The notes: generated by a model not told the origin, from the sequence alone. Shown: positions 23,701 through 29,600, numbered from the stretch's first letter. The stretch is 64,000 bases of DNA from Planktothrix sp. PCC 11201 (GCF_900009135.1 NZ_LT797688.1:430205-494204); one strand, 5' to 3'. Translations and numbers: made by a program.

Positions 23701-26626
23701 CCTCGCTATTCTCGCCAAGGCGAGCAGTTTTTTGCTGTTTAACTTGCTTATTCTGCCAACAATTTTCTTTAATGTTGTCACCTTTTAAAAAGGCTTTTAG
23801 GTTTTCAATTAGTTGCTGTTTGCGATCGACCAGAAAAATCAGCCTAGTTTCCATTGCTTTTCGACCTACTTGTAAGGTGTAGGCGATATCTCTAAGACTG
23901 GCTATTTTCTGTGCTGCAAAACCTTCAGACTGAGAGACTAAATAATCATAAAGCCTTTGGACAACTTCTCTAAGTCGTTCTTCATTTTTGGCAGACAAAG
24001 GAATCAGTACAGATTCACTTTTCTCTATAATTTCTGTAGTTTGTGCAGAAATGACTTCGCTGGGTTCAGCAATATATTCTTCCAGAATTATATGTGCATT
24101 TGACCCGGTTGCACCAAAGGAGCTTAAGCTTGCGCGTCGTGGGTAGTTTGGGGGCTTTTCCCAGTGCTGGGTTTGATGTTGAATATAAAAGGGCGATGCT
24201 GGCAAATCAAGGTGAGGATTGATTTCTTGCGAGTGTAGTGAGGGAACCAGTGTTTTATAGTATAGTTGCAAAGCTACTTTGGTTAAACCACTAATGCCTG
24301 CGGCTGATTCTGTGTGACCAATATTAGATTTAACTGAGCCGATCGCACAAAATTGCCTATCATTAGTGTAAGTTTTAAAAGCCTTGGTTAAGCCCTGAAT
24401 CTCGATCGGATCGCCCAGAGAAGTGCCCGTACCATGAGCTTCCACATAACTAATTGTTCGTGGGTTAATACCAGTTTTCTCTAAGCATTGTAGAATCATA
24501 TCGCCCTGAGCTACTGGGTTTGGTACACTAATCCCAGACACTTTTCCCACATGATTAATTGTGCTGCCTTTAATGACAGCGTAAATATGATCCCGATCTT
24601 GGATAGCCTGTGCCAAAGGTTTCAAAACCACAGCACCTACCCCTTCACCTGAAACATAACCATCCCCACCGCTGCCGAAAGTCCGACAACGCCCATCGCT
24701 GGAATACATATCGAGTAAGCCATAAGTCATATATTTATTCGGGTGCAATGACAGGTTTACTCCTCCTGCGATCGCAATATCACTTTCCCCATGTCTAATA
24801 CTTTCCAAAGCCAGGTGTAGGGAGGTGAGTGAGGATGAACATACGGTATCGATCACCATTGAGGGGCCGTGAAAGTCGCAAAAGTAGGAAACTCGGTTAG
24901 CGATCGACGCATAGTTCAAAGATAAAAGAAACTCTTCCCCACGCGCAATAGCTTCTGCACCGAGAAAAACATAATCTTTGTGCATCACACCAACAAACAC
25001 ACCAACACTTTGCCTACGATGTGCGTCTTGCTGGCGAGATACAAGAGTTTCCGGTGTATAGCCAGCATCTTCAATACATTCCCAGCAAGTTTGCAAAAAC
25101 AGACGTTCCTGTGGATCTAGCACTTCAGCTTCTCGCGGAGAAATCCGAAAAAACTGGTGATCGAAGCAATCTGGGTTTTGGATAAATCCTCCCCATTTTG
25201 ATATATTTTTACCTGATGGAGATTTGTATTTGGCAAATTTTTGCCAGTCCCATCGTTCTTTAGGTATTTCGCTAATACAATCTTTACCTGCAATTAAATT
25301 TTGCCAGAATTCATTAATATTATTTGCCCCAGGATAACGCCCTGCTATCCCAATAATGGCAATATCGCCCTCTTGTTTAGCTGGTGTTTTCGCAAAATTA
25401 GTAAGTAATAGATTATTATTCTCTTGGCTAGTAAGGTTTTGATTTATCAAATTCTCATTTATCAGGTAATCAGCTAGCTCGGCGATGTTTGTATATTCAA
25501 ATAATAAAGTAGGAATAAGTTTAACAGCAAACGTTTTCTCTAATGCTGTAACAACTTCTAGCAGCATTGCCGAATCTAAGCCTAATTCATAATAACCAGC
25601 ATCGCTATCTATTTCATCTGGAGAGCATCCTAAGTATGGGGCAATAATCTCTTTTAGTAAATTTTCTATACTTTCCCAATCTTCAGATTTATCAAGCTGA
25701 GGTAAACTTAAATTTGATTGTGGATTGCTAGAGGTTTCCTGATTTTGATTCGGCTGAGGTGTTGGAAAACTGTCTGATTTTTTGAGATTTGGATTAATAA
25801 AAGCGGCTTCTAGCACCAATTTATTAACAAATTTTTTCAATTCAGCAAATTTTTGACCAGATTCGTTAAAGAATTCCAGATCCATATAGATCATGTCTTT
25901 TTTTCTTAATACTGATGCCGTTTTAACCCTGACAATGCACTTTTGGTGAAACAAATCAGATGCACGGAAATTTTCATAAAATAATGGGAGAAATAAACGC
26001 TGTTCACCTTCAACCAATGCAGCAAATAAATTTGATGAAGCTACACTGCCACCATCCATAATAGTAGGATGAAACATAAATTCAGTATTAGTAGCAATTG
26101 CTTCTTTTGGCAGAGAAACTTCGACAATTTGTGCATCATCCAGCGTGTAAATTGTTCCTTCTGCCTTCATTATTCCTGAGTGAATCAGCTGTTGAGAACG
26201 GCACTGTGCATAGATATCACACAAGCTGATTTGCGTTTTACTGGCGGACTGGAGAGTTTGAAAATCCAGATGTTCTTCAAAAATTGGCGCTGTGCTGTGA
26301 TGATACATTTCCGCTTTTATATAAAGTTGCGGCTTTTGGGTTACACTGTCATTGTGTTGTTCTCGGTCTTGTAATGCGATCGACCACAGCCCCTTAGATA
26401 CTTCATCTGCTTGTAACAAAAGCTTAATACTGCCACTTGTTCCAACTATCAAAGGACGATAAATAGACAAGTTACGAAGCTCCAATACCGCAAAATCATA
26501 CCCCTGCTCCCGAAAAAACTGATACAGTAAATCAACATAAGCCAACCCTGGCAATAACGCCTGACCGTAAGCTAGATGGTTTTTAACAATGGGATGGTTT
26601 GCACTGATAGTAAATTCTTTTTTCAT
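2786..26626 (-). CDS. PKS-C: trans-AT polyketide synthase with pyran-synthase-like domain and terminal thioesterase
   Basis: A roughly 7,950-aa multimodular synthase with no AT domains. Domain order from the N terminus: DH-ACP | KS-DH-PS-KR-ACP | KS-KR-ACP | KS-DH-KR-cMT-ACP | KS-DH-KR-ACP | KS0-ACP-TE. Its N terminus completes the module begun by the last KS of PKS-B, encoded just upstream. Starts are possible at TTG 26662, ATG 26653 and ATG 26626; I prefer 26626 because GAGG lies 9 bases before it and the product then begins directly with the DH fold. The final thioesterase releases the chain, presumably as a macrolactone. Reading the modules backwards gives a 2,4-diene with 4-methyl, a 7-OH and a C9-C13 pyran, which fits swinholide/scytophycin-type macrolides (inference). 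The KS in the last module lacks the HGTGT histidine. Modules are detailed in separate entries. Confidence 0.95.
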   Translation of the reverse strand: MKKEFTISANHPIVKNHLAYGQALLPGLAYVDLLYQFFREQGYDFAVLELRNLSIYRPLIVGTSGSIKLLLQADEVSKGLWSIALQDREQHNDSVTQKPQLYIKAEMYHHSTAPIFEEHLDFQTLQSASKTQISLCDIYAQCRSQQLIHSGIMKAEGTIYTLDDAQIVEVSLPKEAIATNTEFMFHPTIMDGGSVASSNLFAALVEGEQRLFLPLFYENFRASDLFHQKCIVRVKTASVLRKKDMIYMDLEFFNESGQKFAELKKFVNKLVLEAAFINPNLKKSDSFPTPQPNQNQETSSNPQSNLSLPQLDKSEDWESIENLLKEIIAPYLGCSPDEIDSDAGYYELGLDSAMLLEVVTALEKTFAVKLIPTLLFEYTNIAELADYLINENLINQNLTSQENNNLLLTNFAKTPAKQEGDIAIIGIAGRYPGANNINEFWQNLIAGKDCISEIPKERWDWQKFAKYKSPSGKNISKWGGFIQNPDCFDHQFFRISPREAEVLDPQERLFLQTCWECIEDAGYTPETLVSRQQDAHRRQSVGVFVGVMHKDYVFLGAEAIARGEEFLLSLNYASIANRVSYFCDFHGPSMVIDTVCSSSLTSLHLALESIRHGESDIAIAGGVNLSLHPNKYMTYGLLDMYSSDGRCRTFGSGGDGYVSGEGVGAVVLKPLAQAIQDRDHIYAVIKGSTINHVGKVSGISVPNPVAQGDMILQCLEKTGINPRTISYVEAHGTGTSLGDPIEIQGLTKAFKTYTNDRQFCAIGSVKSNIGHTESAAGISGLTKVALQLYYKTLVPSLHSQEINPHLDLPASPFYIQHQTQHWEKPPNYPRRASLSSFGATGSNAHIILEEYIAEPSEVISAQTTEIIEKSESVLIPLSAKNEERLREVVQRLYDYLVSQSEGFAAQKIASLRDIAYTLQVGRKAMETRLIFLVDRKQQLIENLKAFLKGDNIKENCWQNKQVKQQKTARLGENSEAILQQWMLEGRLDKLAQEWIQGVYLNWENLYALEKNFPKPARVSLPTYPFAQVSHWIPTKVKPTPLFTALHPLLHCNTSTLNEHKFTSTFSGEEFFLADHLVQGQKILPGVAYLEMARVAVQNATSVNDLGAIQLKNIIWQQPLVIDDPEKTVHIRLFAKENSQVGFEIYTDDKHSPNQQSRTMHCQGIAILKTPDSETYLDLEDLQETTNQNHFTPEQCYQVFMAMGIEYREGHQGIAAVHFGNNQILAELKMPSSVWDDREQFTLHPSMLDSALQAAIGFALGIQASDTEQHSSLPYALETLEIKAKCSISMWVWIRYSEQNKGDSPIQKFDLDLCDDIGKICVVMRGFSSRIFRSPQTLMHPLLHQQVGDRFVSRFTGEEFFLRDHQQVMLGTAYLEMACSAGQISTGQKIIGLKNIVWSQLLFITGQVQDVSVQLHQESDRLPLIITTQDRTSQEKIHFQCQLVVDRILYPATPPKLNIQDILSRCSARIETADCDRLLQSTHGSSLLTIKQLWHNEKEAIALLQLPDSLKSGREDYVLHPSITNGAILTSVLFSLLNRSQEHLPLPFALDNLWIYKEIPEQAYAYLRLNSANKHDIDLIDEKGEIIVSFKGFTTTIPGALQGRAITEKTLGQRNVIYASTQWQESALSDYQYSKQATSLDTNVPIFILVQENPKLKNLLRHKWPTANIETLTLVNADIAETVQDNFLRVFQQIKSCIVQKPKLIQPIIILLTENEHTYLYAGLAALLKTARFENSKIVGKIIRYAIDDRTESFVELVATEIKSDTPDVEVFYTQTGTRKTKKLNEVSDFSNSQEKSLFNTDLLHEGDVVWITGGLGGLGQIFVKYFSQIKGLKLILSGRSPLNAAKEKLLQELQQADIEISYLSCDISNKKAVADLIQKIQEKYGKLNGIIHSAGLNQDAYIVNKTSEEFINVLRPKVAGTLAIDEVCQNIKLDFLVLFSSIAGVFGSIGQADYATANAFLDSFAEARNLLVQQGKRFGKTISLNWPLWKDGGMGVDAQTETLMQQNTGMIALETHAGLKAYEWALASEFNQVFVAQGETEKIRSRLLSSSSTRENQQQVQIDKSEFSEQTNQDEQSQRKWLIRLLHKDIAAFICRLQKVKPEEIEIDAEFFVYGFDSISFTSFTNYLNETYGLELMPTLFFEYSSLRSLTNSLIENHQEALLKKYKLSKKAALPSQPQVAPEQIEKNQGFEPLPITIVDSILTQNNQTKVAPIAIIGMSGKFPGAENLTEFWHNLEANRDLISEIPENRWNWRDYYGDRQNQSGKTNVKWGGFITDVDRFDPLFFGISPVEAELIDPQFRLFLQTVWATIEDACYRASDLSGSKTAVYVGVTTTDYKDLMQQALMKENSPEYYGMFPFMLANRVSYLLNFRGPSEAIDTACSSSLVAIHRAIESLRQGSCEMAIAGGVNIIANPQLVIAADQSGMLSEDGRCKTFDKSANGYVRGEGVGAILLKPLAKAIEDNDSIYGIIRGSAENHGGKATSPTAPNPIAQQELIVSAYTQAGIAPETVSYIEAHGTGTPLGDPIEFNGLKGAFAQLYQQNGSEPAKEPHCALGSVKTNIGHLEAAAGISGVLKVLLMMKHRIIPGNCHLQEPNPYLQLTDSPFYLAKNTQAWTALQDAEQNPIPRRAGVSSFGIGGTNVHLVLEEYISQTAAKQPDNGEARAIILSAKNKQCLVEIASNLYNFLIASYNSSSTNLLRLSDIAYTLQIGREEMEYRLGFVVSSIEELKEKLAVYISDREENQDLYEGSTKGNKDTVETFGSDDDLQEILAKWIEGRKFDKILKLWVKGLSVNWNKFYTGTLPKRISLPTYPFARESYWLPTPVQHKAKSDGLSESPVEADETFGVLMCHPVWQEKATSIESDSVDLASLNYSQHLILFCEMDVPTGEESHLSQNVICRVLQSQSEDLALRYQSICEQVFTHLKEILENQPKGKILVQIVIPGNGTDDPEDTGCLFQGLSALLKTAHWENPKIIGQVIEVDRHNTNDQLIKQIPENSQCPEDLQIRYRLTQRQVISWKELPISEQQATYIPWKEGGVYLITGGAGGLGLIFAKEIARSVKNSTIILAGRSLLSKKKQELLQQEAKLLGARIEYRQADISQPKEVDDLIQNILRDFTKLDGILHSAGIIRDNFIIKKTVAEFQQVLAPKVCGTVYLDRATKEINLDFFILFSSGVAVLGNAGQVDYAAANAFMDAYAHYRHTLCASNKRFGRSLSINWPFWKEGGMGMDEQQLNALEQNTGIEALQTNSGINALLRVLNLKPNQVMVLSGNLSKIRQGLFAASTELSYDQPSSSDFAIDDRHLLTKTLHQCKTLFGSIIKLSVDRIEAEEPLEHYGIDSMIVIQMNLRLETIFGEISKTLLYEHQTLSELAKYLMTEYRQKCINWTGLATDSTTDKSTPSKPKIVSEFKVTPEFKISSNLSLKVQTPWQYEPIAIIGIAGRYAQANTPQAYWENLLSGKDCVTEIPPERWSLEGFYHENLEEAIVQGKSYSKWGSFITNFADFDPLFFSISPREAIGIDPQERLFLQTAWETIEDAGYTRETLRDKFQQQVGVFVGITKTGFNLYGPELWQRGEIVYPHTSFSSVANRVSYILNLRGPSLPIDTMCSSSLTAIHEACEHIRRRECELAIAGGVNLYLHPSSYIQLCAANMLSPDGKCKSFGKGANGFVPGEGVGAVLLKPLERAIADRDNIYAVIRASSVNHGGKTNGYTIPNPNAQAELIEEALNKAGIDARTLSYIEAHGTGTELGDPIEISGLTKAFQKYTTATNFCALGSVKSNLGHLEAAAGIAGLTKIILQLKHKQIVPSLHATELNTNINFDKTPFVLQQTLSTWKRPAIKIEGETKEYPRRAGISSFGAGGANAHLIVEEYVREEWVSEMREGDRNNEAQIITLSAKNENRLYCVAQNLSDYLNSKQAANLTLREIAYTLQIGREAMEERLALIVHSLDELKQKLSRFIARETGIEDLYRGQVKGNKKSLALFTDDDELQEAIEKWIQRRKFAKLVELWSQGLQVDWYKLYGESKPDRVSLPTYPFEPEKYWIEKLLNIKPENSALSEEQSIVKLHPLIHENTSNFFRQCFSSSFSGKEFFLADHLVQGKRVLPGVAYLEMVRKAVTVAINTQIEEYDLRFSNVAWVKPIIVENQPLKVHTALQVEDITTISFEIYTDSNQTNTILHCQGFVELCFLDKSQALDLVNLQTQCQQNKLSADQCYQIFESVGIKYGPGHRGIDTVYIGNRQVLAKLCLPTSVANTADEFVLHPSLMDSALQASLGLAIDSEVSSVSKPSLPFALEALEIHDKGLMPSWAWIRESSHSNAQMQKLDIDLCDDRGQICVRMRGFSSRGLDRALVSPEASLTLLTPVWNAISLQQIEDQGDTFTSDHILIIGGNEQQKATFRQIYSDVLWCSETKLEETTRQIEALSSQKNTLHIIWIAPDLPITSVAQESLISEQNQGTLYLFRLLKVLLEYGYGDRELHWTVITTQTQAVHKQDIINPTYASVHGLIGSLAKEYPHWQIRLLDMDAAPQNWPVRDMLTLPADKNGDAIAYRGKEWFKQALIPVFESEVSQPCYRSHGVYVVIGGAGGIGEAWSRWMIEQYQARIIWLGRRKKDASIQEKLDALSKLGTPPIYIEADASDLETLQTAYQEIKDSYGNIHGVIHSAIVLADKSLAKMDELQFQAGLRAKIDVSVRLAQVFAKEALDFVLFFSSMQSFAKMPGQSNYAAGCTFKDAFASQLAQEWSCPVKVMNWGYWGSVGVVATSAYRDRMIQAGVGSIEPQEGIAAIQTLLRSPLNQLALLKQLPSGSNTQHQDIEEWIVNYQNELPSCMDSLPTYLAEQSLPAIDIKASTAEQAALMEEMLHKILLTTLQSLGLFEKRSEQGTFVLPIAKSYKRWLEESLQILQAKAYLEYDVQNYINKQPFIDQAYLWQEWDTFKTTWLQDSNQKALVNLIEPCLRALPEIITGKQQATDVIFADSSIALLEDVYKGNVVADFYNRILQNSVVAYIQLRLAQDPTAQIRILEIGAGTGGTSAGLLAQLRPFQNNIAEYCYTDISQAFLQHAQREYAPTYPYIITQIFDVEKPLAEQGIQPNHYDLVIAANVLHATKNIRNTLRNAKAILRKHGLIFLNEISNKSLFSHLTFGLLAGWWLYEDAALRITGSPALSPISWAKVLTEEGFSSVTFPALFAAKSGGDFGQQIIFAESDGVVRQKNHLQTSLLTPSAPTRPRIEVKKKEIQQGQSLSSSNVTIKPIANTETLKEKAKLYIKKLVASTLQLSISQIDSTQPLEVYGLDSILVIQLTSTLRKAFKNISNTLFFEVQTIDGVVDYLLESQSEEFIALLGLEREVISETAIAKSTTLEISQTTRETNGEKRPLLKPNLRTARQLALTESPENRSRSNQDIAIIGLSGRYPQAKNIDEFWQNLKAGKNCISEIPQERWDWKQYFDPEKGKEGKLYTRWGGFIDDVDEFDPLFFQLSAREAERMDPQERLFLECAYNCIEDAGYTPASLCDSRKVGVFVGVMNSTYPLQPSDWSMANRVSYLFNFQGPSLSVDTACSSSLTALHLAVESLHSGTSECAIVGGVNLILDPIQYLSLSAMMMLSLTNECKPFGDNADGFVDGEGVGAVVLKPLAKAKQDGDAIYAVIKGSAINAGGKTNGYTVPNPIAQSQLIQEALTRSGVNPRTISYLEAHGTGTALGDPIEITGLSKAFGYTEDKQFCAIGSVKSNIGHTESAAGIAGLTKVLLQLKYRQLVPSLHSRQLNPNINFAETPFFVQQILEPWERPVLKIKGETRVFPRIAGISSFGAGGANAHVIVQEYINDEEMDLANRADEEEVKSDCLIVVSAKDEDRLREVVKKLCSYARDCSVADRGKTQTAQMQAIAYTLQVGREAMEERLGLIVASLAELSEKLQGFLDGRSDIEDLYRGQVKRNKDAISILASDEDFTETIDTWIHKRKYGKILELWVKGFVFDWNKLYGEQKPPRLHLPTYPFARERYWAKAIDLLPPYTSLAINHQNQEKIHPLVHKNTSNLAEQRFTSTFSGQEFFLADHLINGEKVLPGVAYLEMARVAGELALPNCSTNVEKTYIQLKNIIWAKPFTCNSQTQTIHIKIFPVTFEDTQGKNTSVNNNGDVSFAEIGYQVYSNTATENEVIVHSQGVVTFSKIGEVAALDLSALQEKINQKKFSKQQCYDAFKTMGIEYGHGQQSIEDIYVSPSQISGCEVLAKLKLPAVVTDTNSEFVLHPSIIDSAFQACIGLTVGQPAFESGQISVPFGLDRLEIMRKCQETMWAWIRYCDRNSANRQSSNYSLTKIDIDLCDESGNICVRIKGFSPRTLAIEESKSITTWIGFPVWQEKALTEDKRSKYAQRIVILCEIEWFGGRSITSQIEGAVCIHLTTQAKTLAERFQEITIQVFERVKAVFKEKSTGATLIQIVIPSSGATYLFSALTGLLKTAHLENPAILGQLIVVESNETQSSLIDKIQRNSHCPEDTFIRYQYEKRYIISWQELSPLEQVIQIPWQEGGVYLITGGLGGLGFIFAKHIAQQTKQVSLILTGISALDERRLKQLKELESLGAKVSYRQIDVSQKQEVKNLIKDIENNIGSLRGILHIAGIIRDNFIIKKTTQEFQSVLAPKVDGVIHLDEATKDLNLDFFILFSSLAGSNGNVGQVDYACANAFMDAYAHYRNDLVAAKERFGQTLSINWPLWKEGGMQINPEHEKTLLQNLGLVPMQTEIGIQVLIQGIFSGQSQFMVLTGDRSRLQKSQQVRPSSLPSQMEIQDTDINENDFVARSIHYFKNLISSILKIPAHRIQPDESLEIYGIDSVVIMQLTNQLEKVFGSLSKTLFFEYPTIEEITQYFVASHKEKLKIALGFDRTEAFVNHPLVSVNEASQKINEQSRFLAPEQQLSPLPVTQSQDIAIIGVSGRYPLSPNLETFWEILSQGKNCITEIPKSRWDYNLYFDLEPSSSKTYSKWGGFLADVDKFDPLFFNISPREAQLMNPNDRLFLETVWDLLERSGYTPERIEERHENKVGVYVGAMYQQYQALASDPVQESILSLSSYSAIANRVSYFFDFHGPSMAIDTMCSSSLIAIQLACDTLLKGECQMAIAGGVNLSIHPNKYIGLSLSQMISRQNTSKSFGEGDGYVPAEGVGAVLLKPLAKAIADGDSILAVIKSINTNHSGHTHGFHVPSPNAQAQLIEDNFRKSGIDPRTISYVEAAANGSPLGDPIEVSALNKAFQKFTKDRGFCAIGSVKSNIGHAEAASGISQLTKVILQLQHQQLVPSINAELLNPNLSFDDSPFYLQQKLQHWQRPVLNINGQEQEFPRRATVSSFGAGGSNAHLIIEEYIPSSNKNLVRSDVDFSTDRELMVFSAKSRDRLQAMLQQMSDFVQSNKQLSLKNMAYTLQVGRMAMTHRIAILVNNQEELIQGIKEALNCLEQNVAIDTSIPIYIGNLEAEHSEIKHLISGKSGEAMVKVLFAENDLEKIALYWVNGGKIPWPLLHKKGQASIISLPTYPFIKRRCWVEANPEMKITSQVEPKDQIEPISQSVNNLSISSKNIEIALRDIMLLTIGLKAEEINLNTSLVQYGVDSVMFLQIFQQIKSNIDSKINLGQLLECRTMQEILIYLKSSRDRSQIEPEKVNHQLVGFSSSNNASFPELIQLNSSTKGRPVFWFHGIAGVKVYEPVAEKSQRPFYGIQPWSWINKTQITSQIKSMVKRYLEAIQSVQPEGPYDFGGYSLGGMFAYEATRQLQELGERVESIVMVDTLQYKPGEMDQYSHKTKYLIALNRALTLSAWQESEETVQKMLINSDELDSSLSDEEYLTQLIALAKQRGLVKTETEIRADLEQATSLDEFYQTDPFTFMLLPNPDAVNCYYFRNKNGSMLGDRVPYYFATPEDREKFATSNHLAASQQWKNNLPNMQIIDVDSSSHMTMLSEDKSRQMIIKFCESLYS
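2789..3690 (-). other. PKS-C chain-release thioesterase domain
   Basis: A C-terminal alpha/beta-hydrolase domain with the serine motif GYSLGG (about 3424-3445), an Asp in VMVDTLQ after it and a His in DSSSHMTML near the C terminus. It resembles type I thioesterases that release PKS/NRPS chains. Since the predicted chain carries several hydroxyls, macrolactonisation is likely; dimeric macrodiolide formation, as in swinholide, cannot be excluded from sequence. Confidence 0.85.
3760..5905 (-). other. PKS-C terminal non-elongating KS0-ACP
   Basis: The KS keeps the acyl-binding Cys (DTMCSSS, about 5380-5405) and the second His (NIGH), but HGTGT reads AANGS (about 4980-5003). The decarboxylation histidine is therefore missing, and the domain is predicted to pass the chain on without elongation. 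No reductive domain follows before the ACP (YGVDS, about 3868-3890). KS0-ACP ahead of the thioesterase is a known ending of trans-AT lines. Confidence 0.83.
6060..10445 (-). other. PKS-C module KS-DH-KR-ACP (last elongating module)
   Basis: The KS has DTACSSS, HGTGT and NIGH. The DH has HLINGEKVLP and HPSIIDSA. The KR has TGGLGGLG (about 7037-7060) and Tyr in QVDYACANAF. The ACP serine lies in YGIDS (about 6173-6195). It should form an E- or Z-alkene, C2=C3 of the final acyl chain. Confidence 0.85.
10630..16335 (-). other. PKS-C module KS-DH-KR-cMT-ACP
   Basis: The KS is intact (DTMCSSS, HGTGT, NLGH). The DH has HLVQGKRVLP and HPSLMDSA. The KR has the nucleotide loop GGAGGIG (about 12870-12910) and Tyr in QSNYAAGC. 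A C-methyltransferase with EIGAGTGGTS (about 11542-11582) follows, then an ACP with YGLDS. The expected result is an alpha-methyl-branched alpha,beta-alkene, fitting a 4-methyl C4=C5 unit. Confidence 0.85.
16490..19990 (-). other. PKS-C module KS-KR-ACP
   Basis: The KS has an intact Cys (DTACSSS), HGTGT and NIGH. After the LPTYPF-ending post-KS linker comes a KR with TGGAGGLG (about 17480-17510), the catalytic Ser and Tyr (QVDYAAANAF) and an Asp in AGIIRD that matches the B-type KR motif position. The ACP serine is in YGIDS (about 16610-16625). The expected result is a free beta-hydroxyl, C7-OH in the scytophycin numbering I use. Confidence 0.85.
20150..25365 (-). other. PKS-C module KS-DH-PS-KR-ACP (tandem DH-like domains; probable pyran synthase)
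   Basis: The KS has Cys (DTVCSSS), HGTGT and NIGH histidines, so it can elongate. The first DH (about 23510-22650) has HLVQGQKILP and HPSMLDSA. The second DH-like domain (about 22620-21850) keeps the fold and the first His. Its HxxxGxxxxP motif is shortened to DHQQVMLG, losing both G and P, and its catalytic Asp is Asn in HPSITNGA. These changes are those described for pyran synthase domains, which close oxygen heterocycles by oxa-conjugate addition. The KR (TGGLGGLG near 21200, Ser and Tyr present) and an ACP (YGFDS) complete the module. Confidence 0.78.
25440..26626 (-). other. PKS-C N-terminal DH-ACP (second half of a split dehydrating bimodule)
   Basis: The protein starts with a dehydratase carrying HLAYGQALLP (fits HxxxGxxxxP) and HPTIMDGG with the catalytic Asp, so the DH looks intact. 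An ACP with a GLDS serine (about 25571-25573) follows. No KS or KR precedes the DH on this polypeptide. The matching KS is the C-terminal KS0 of PKS-B, which cannot elongate. The DH therefore most likely dehydrates the beta-hydroxyl made by the preceding KS-KR-ACP module, an arrangement known from other trans-AT PKSs as a dehydrating bimodule. Confidence 0.8.
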
Positions 26627-26687
26627 CTTATTTGCCTCGTTTCTTTTATCCATGTTTGTCAAAGTTGATGATCTAGGTGCGTTTTAT

Positions 26688-29600
26688 TTATGTGCTGTCG
26701 CCCCACCAGGGGTTATGGCTGGCTTCTTTTGTGTCTTGTGCTACTTTTTCCTCGATGACTGTTTCAGGAACGAAACTATTTCCTCGAACATTTACCCGTT
26801 TTAGCTGAGGTGGTGTTATCGCTTGTCGTTGCTTACCAGATTCTTCCTGCAACCAACTTTCTATAATAATATGTGCATTGGTGCCACCATCGGCAAAACA
26901 GTTGAGTGCAAACACAAGTGGCGAAGTTTCCATCCATGCACTTGATTGACGACAGAAATAAAATGGCGAAGTGTCTATATTGTAATGTGTCAAGGGCATT
27001 TGCCCAGATAAAAAGGGTACTTGCTGCTGATGGTTTAACATACACACTAGTTTGATCAAGCCAGCAATACCTTCCGCACATAACGGATGTCCAATATTGG
27101 GCTTGATGGAACCTAAGCTACAAGGTGTCTTGTTTTCACTGCGATAAACTGCTTCAATAGCTTTAAGTTCTAGCAAATCAGTTACTTCGGAACCAGAACC
27201 GTTAGCTTCAATATGAATAATATCTTGTGGTTGTTTAGCACTTTGGGCTAGGGCGCGTTGCATAACTTCTTTTAGTGCTTTGATATTTGGTGTTGCTGGG
27301 CCTGCTGTGCGACCATCGTTATTGATTGCTAGTCCTTTAATGATGGCGTAAATGCGATCGCGATCATGTTGCGCCTGCTGTAAAGTTTTTAACAACACTA
27401 GTCCGACTCCTTCACCTAAAGTGATGCCAGAAGCTCGTCGATCGAAAATATGAAACTCCGATCCTTGATTTAACAAATTACGTTGCTGAAATATCCGATG
27501 TGCATTTTCGTTAACCAGAAGACTAACACCTCCAACTACAGCTGAGTCAATCTCGCCACTAAGCAATGATTGTATAGCAAAATTCATCCCTACTAGAGCC
27601 GAAGAGCAAGCCGTATCAATCACCAAACTTGGCCCTTTTAAATCAAAGAACTGCGAAACATGAGTAGCTAGATAATTCTGTGCCGCTACAATTGGATTTT
27701 TCGCTTGATAAAGATCGGCAGCATCCACAAAATGTTGGCTGCGGGCACCCAAGAAAACTCCAGTGGCACTGCCCTTAATCTCTTCCAGAGTATAACCTGC
27801 GTGATAAAACAAGTTTAGGCATTCTTCTAACACTAAAAATGCCTGGGGATCTATTACCTTTGCATCCTCTGGCGGAATCAGGAAAAAAGCGGGGTCAAAA
27901 TCACTGATATTATCAATTAAGCCTGCATAAAATGGTGTTGGGCTAGACCAGCGATCTCCCGAAACAGGACAAATCGAGCTTTTACCTTCTGATAATAAAG
28001 TCCAATATTCATCCAGATTTTTTGCCCCTGGAAATTGACAAGACATACCAACTATGGCAATTTCTAATGGCTTTGGCGATGAGGATTTTGGTGAAGTGAT
28101 ACCGGAGATATGAGGCTGGCTTTTTTCGAGAGGTGGAGATATTTGTGTGGTGTGTTCGCTATTTTTCGGCTCGATTTTCTGATGAATAATTGTATTTTTT
28201 AAAGCGGGTGCTTGTTTGCTGGTCAGCCAAGAGGCGAGGGATTTTAATGATGAATATTCGTATAAGCTGGAGGGAGCGATTGGTTCAATAAGTTGTTGAT
28301 TGATTTTGCTTGTCAGTTGAGCCAGCCAGATAGAATCCAAGCCATAATCGGCAAAGGATTTGTCTAGATCTAATTTTTGTTTAGCGATGCCTAATTCTTG
28401 TGAAAATAAGTTGATTAAGTTATCTAGGGTAAATTTGTTAGAAATGTTGCTCTGTGTGAGAGGTTCTGCTAATGCTGGCATTTGTTGGTTTTGAATTAAT
28501 GTTTGTGTGTTATTTATTTGTCTGTTCTGATGCTTCATTAGTTGTTGGGGATTCCACGAAGCAGAATGAACAACAGCAGGTAAAACCACAGGCCCCATCT
28601 TGGATGTAAGTATATTATCTAACAGTTGTAGCCCTTCTTGATTGGTTTGATGAAGTAGTCCTGTTTGTTTATATGCTGGGGTATTCGCTGCACCCATTCC
28701 GGTTTCTTGCCAACTTGACCATTGAATACTAACCAGGATACCGCCCGTAGCTTCGGCTACATAATCCATATAAGTATTAGCCATTGCATAGTCACTCTGT
28801 CCGCTAGCCAGACTGGGAATAATAGCGGATACAGAGGAAAACAAGACGGCGAATTTTAATGGCTGCTGTTGGCATTGTTTCAATAGCGATCGCAATCCCA
28901 CTACTTTAGGTTCTAGCACCTTTGCTATGTCTGCGATCGACTTACGAACAAAGGCAGGATTTTCTGAGTCCACTATGCCAGCACAATGAAGAAGACCCGC
29001 GATCGGCCCAAAGTTCGTTGTGATTTGGCGCAGACTTTCTTGGACAGCTGCTTGATCGCTTAAATTCAGTGACAAAACTTCTACCTTGACACCCTGCGCT
29101 TCTAGTGCTTGAATAGCACGGATCTTTTGCTGTACCTTGTCATTTTGCGGAGTAGCCCACTCTGTACGGGGAGGCAATGCTTCCCGTACAGTTAGTACCA
29201 GGCGTTTTACTGCATAATGTTGGGCAAAATGTTGAGCACATAAAAGCCCTAAGCCGCCTGTTCCTCCAGTAATCAATAGCACTTCTTCCTCTGCAAACTG
29301 AAGTTCTGTACTTTGCGTTTTGGGCGGTTCTAGTACACGCTCTGTCAAACATGACACATAGCGTTTTCGATCGCGGTAACAAACCTCGCAGTTATCATCA
29401 TTCAACAAAAACTCTGATGCAATCTGTTCTGCCAAAGCTGCCGTTTTCAGTCGAGGCTCAATATCAACATGACGGGATTGCACAAAACTATACTCACTTT
29501 GCAGCATCCGATACAACCCTACACGAGATGCACCAGATAAATTTACCTCGTCGTTTTGAAAAGACTCTAAACCTTGAGTTATACCCAGCAGTTTCAGGTT

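Noticed and set aside
26589-26804. 71-codon open frame spanning the PKS-B/PKS-C junction, with hydrophobic segments
   Set aside because: It is antisense to both PKS ends and lacks a ribosome-binding site; the hydrophobic look comes from reading A-rich coding DNA backwards.
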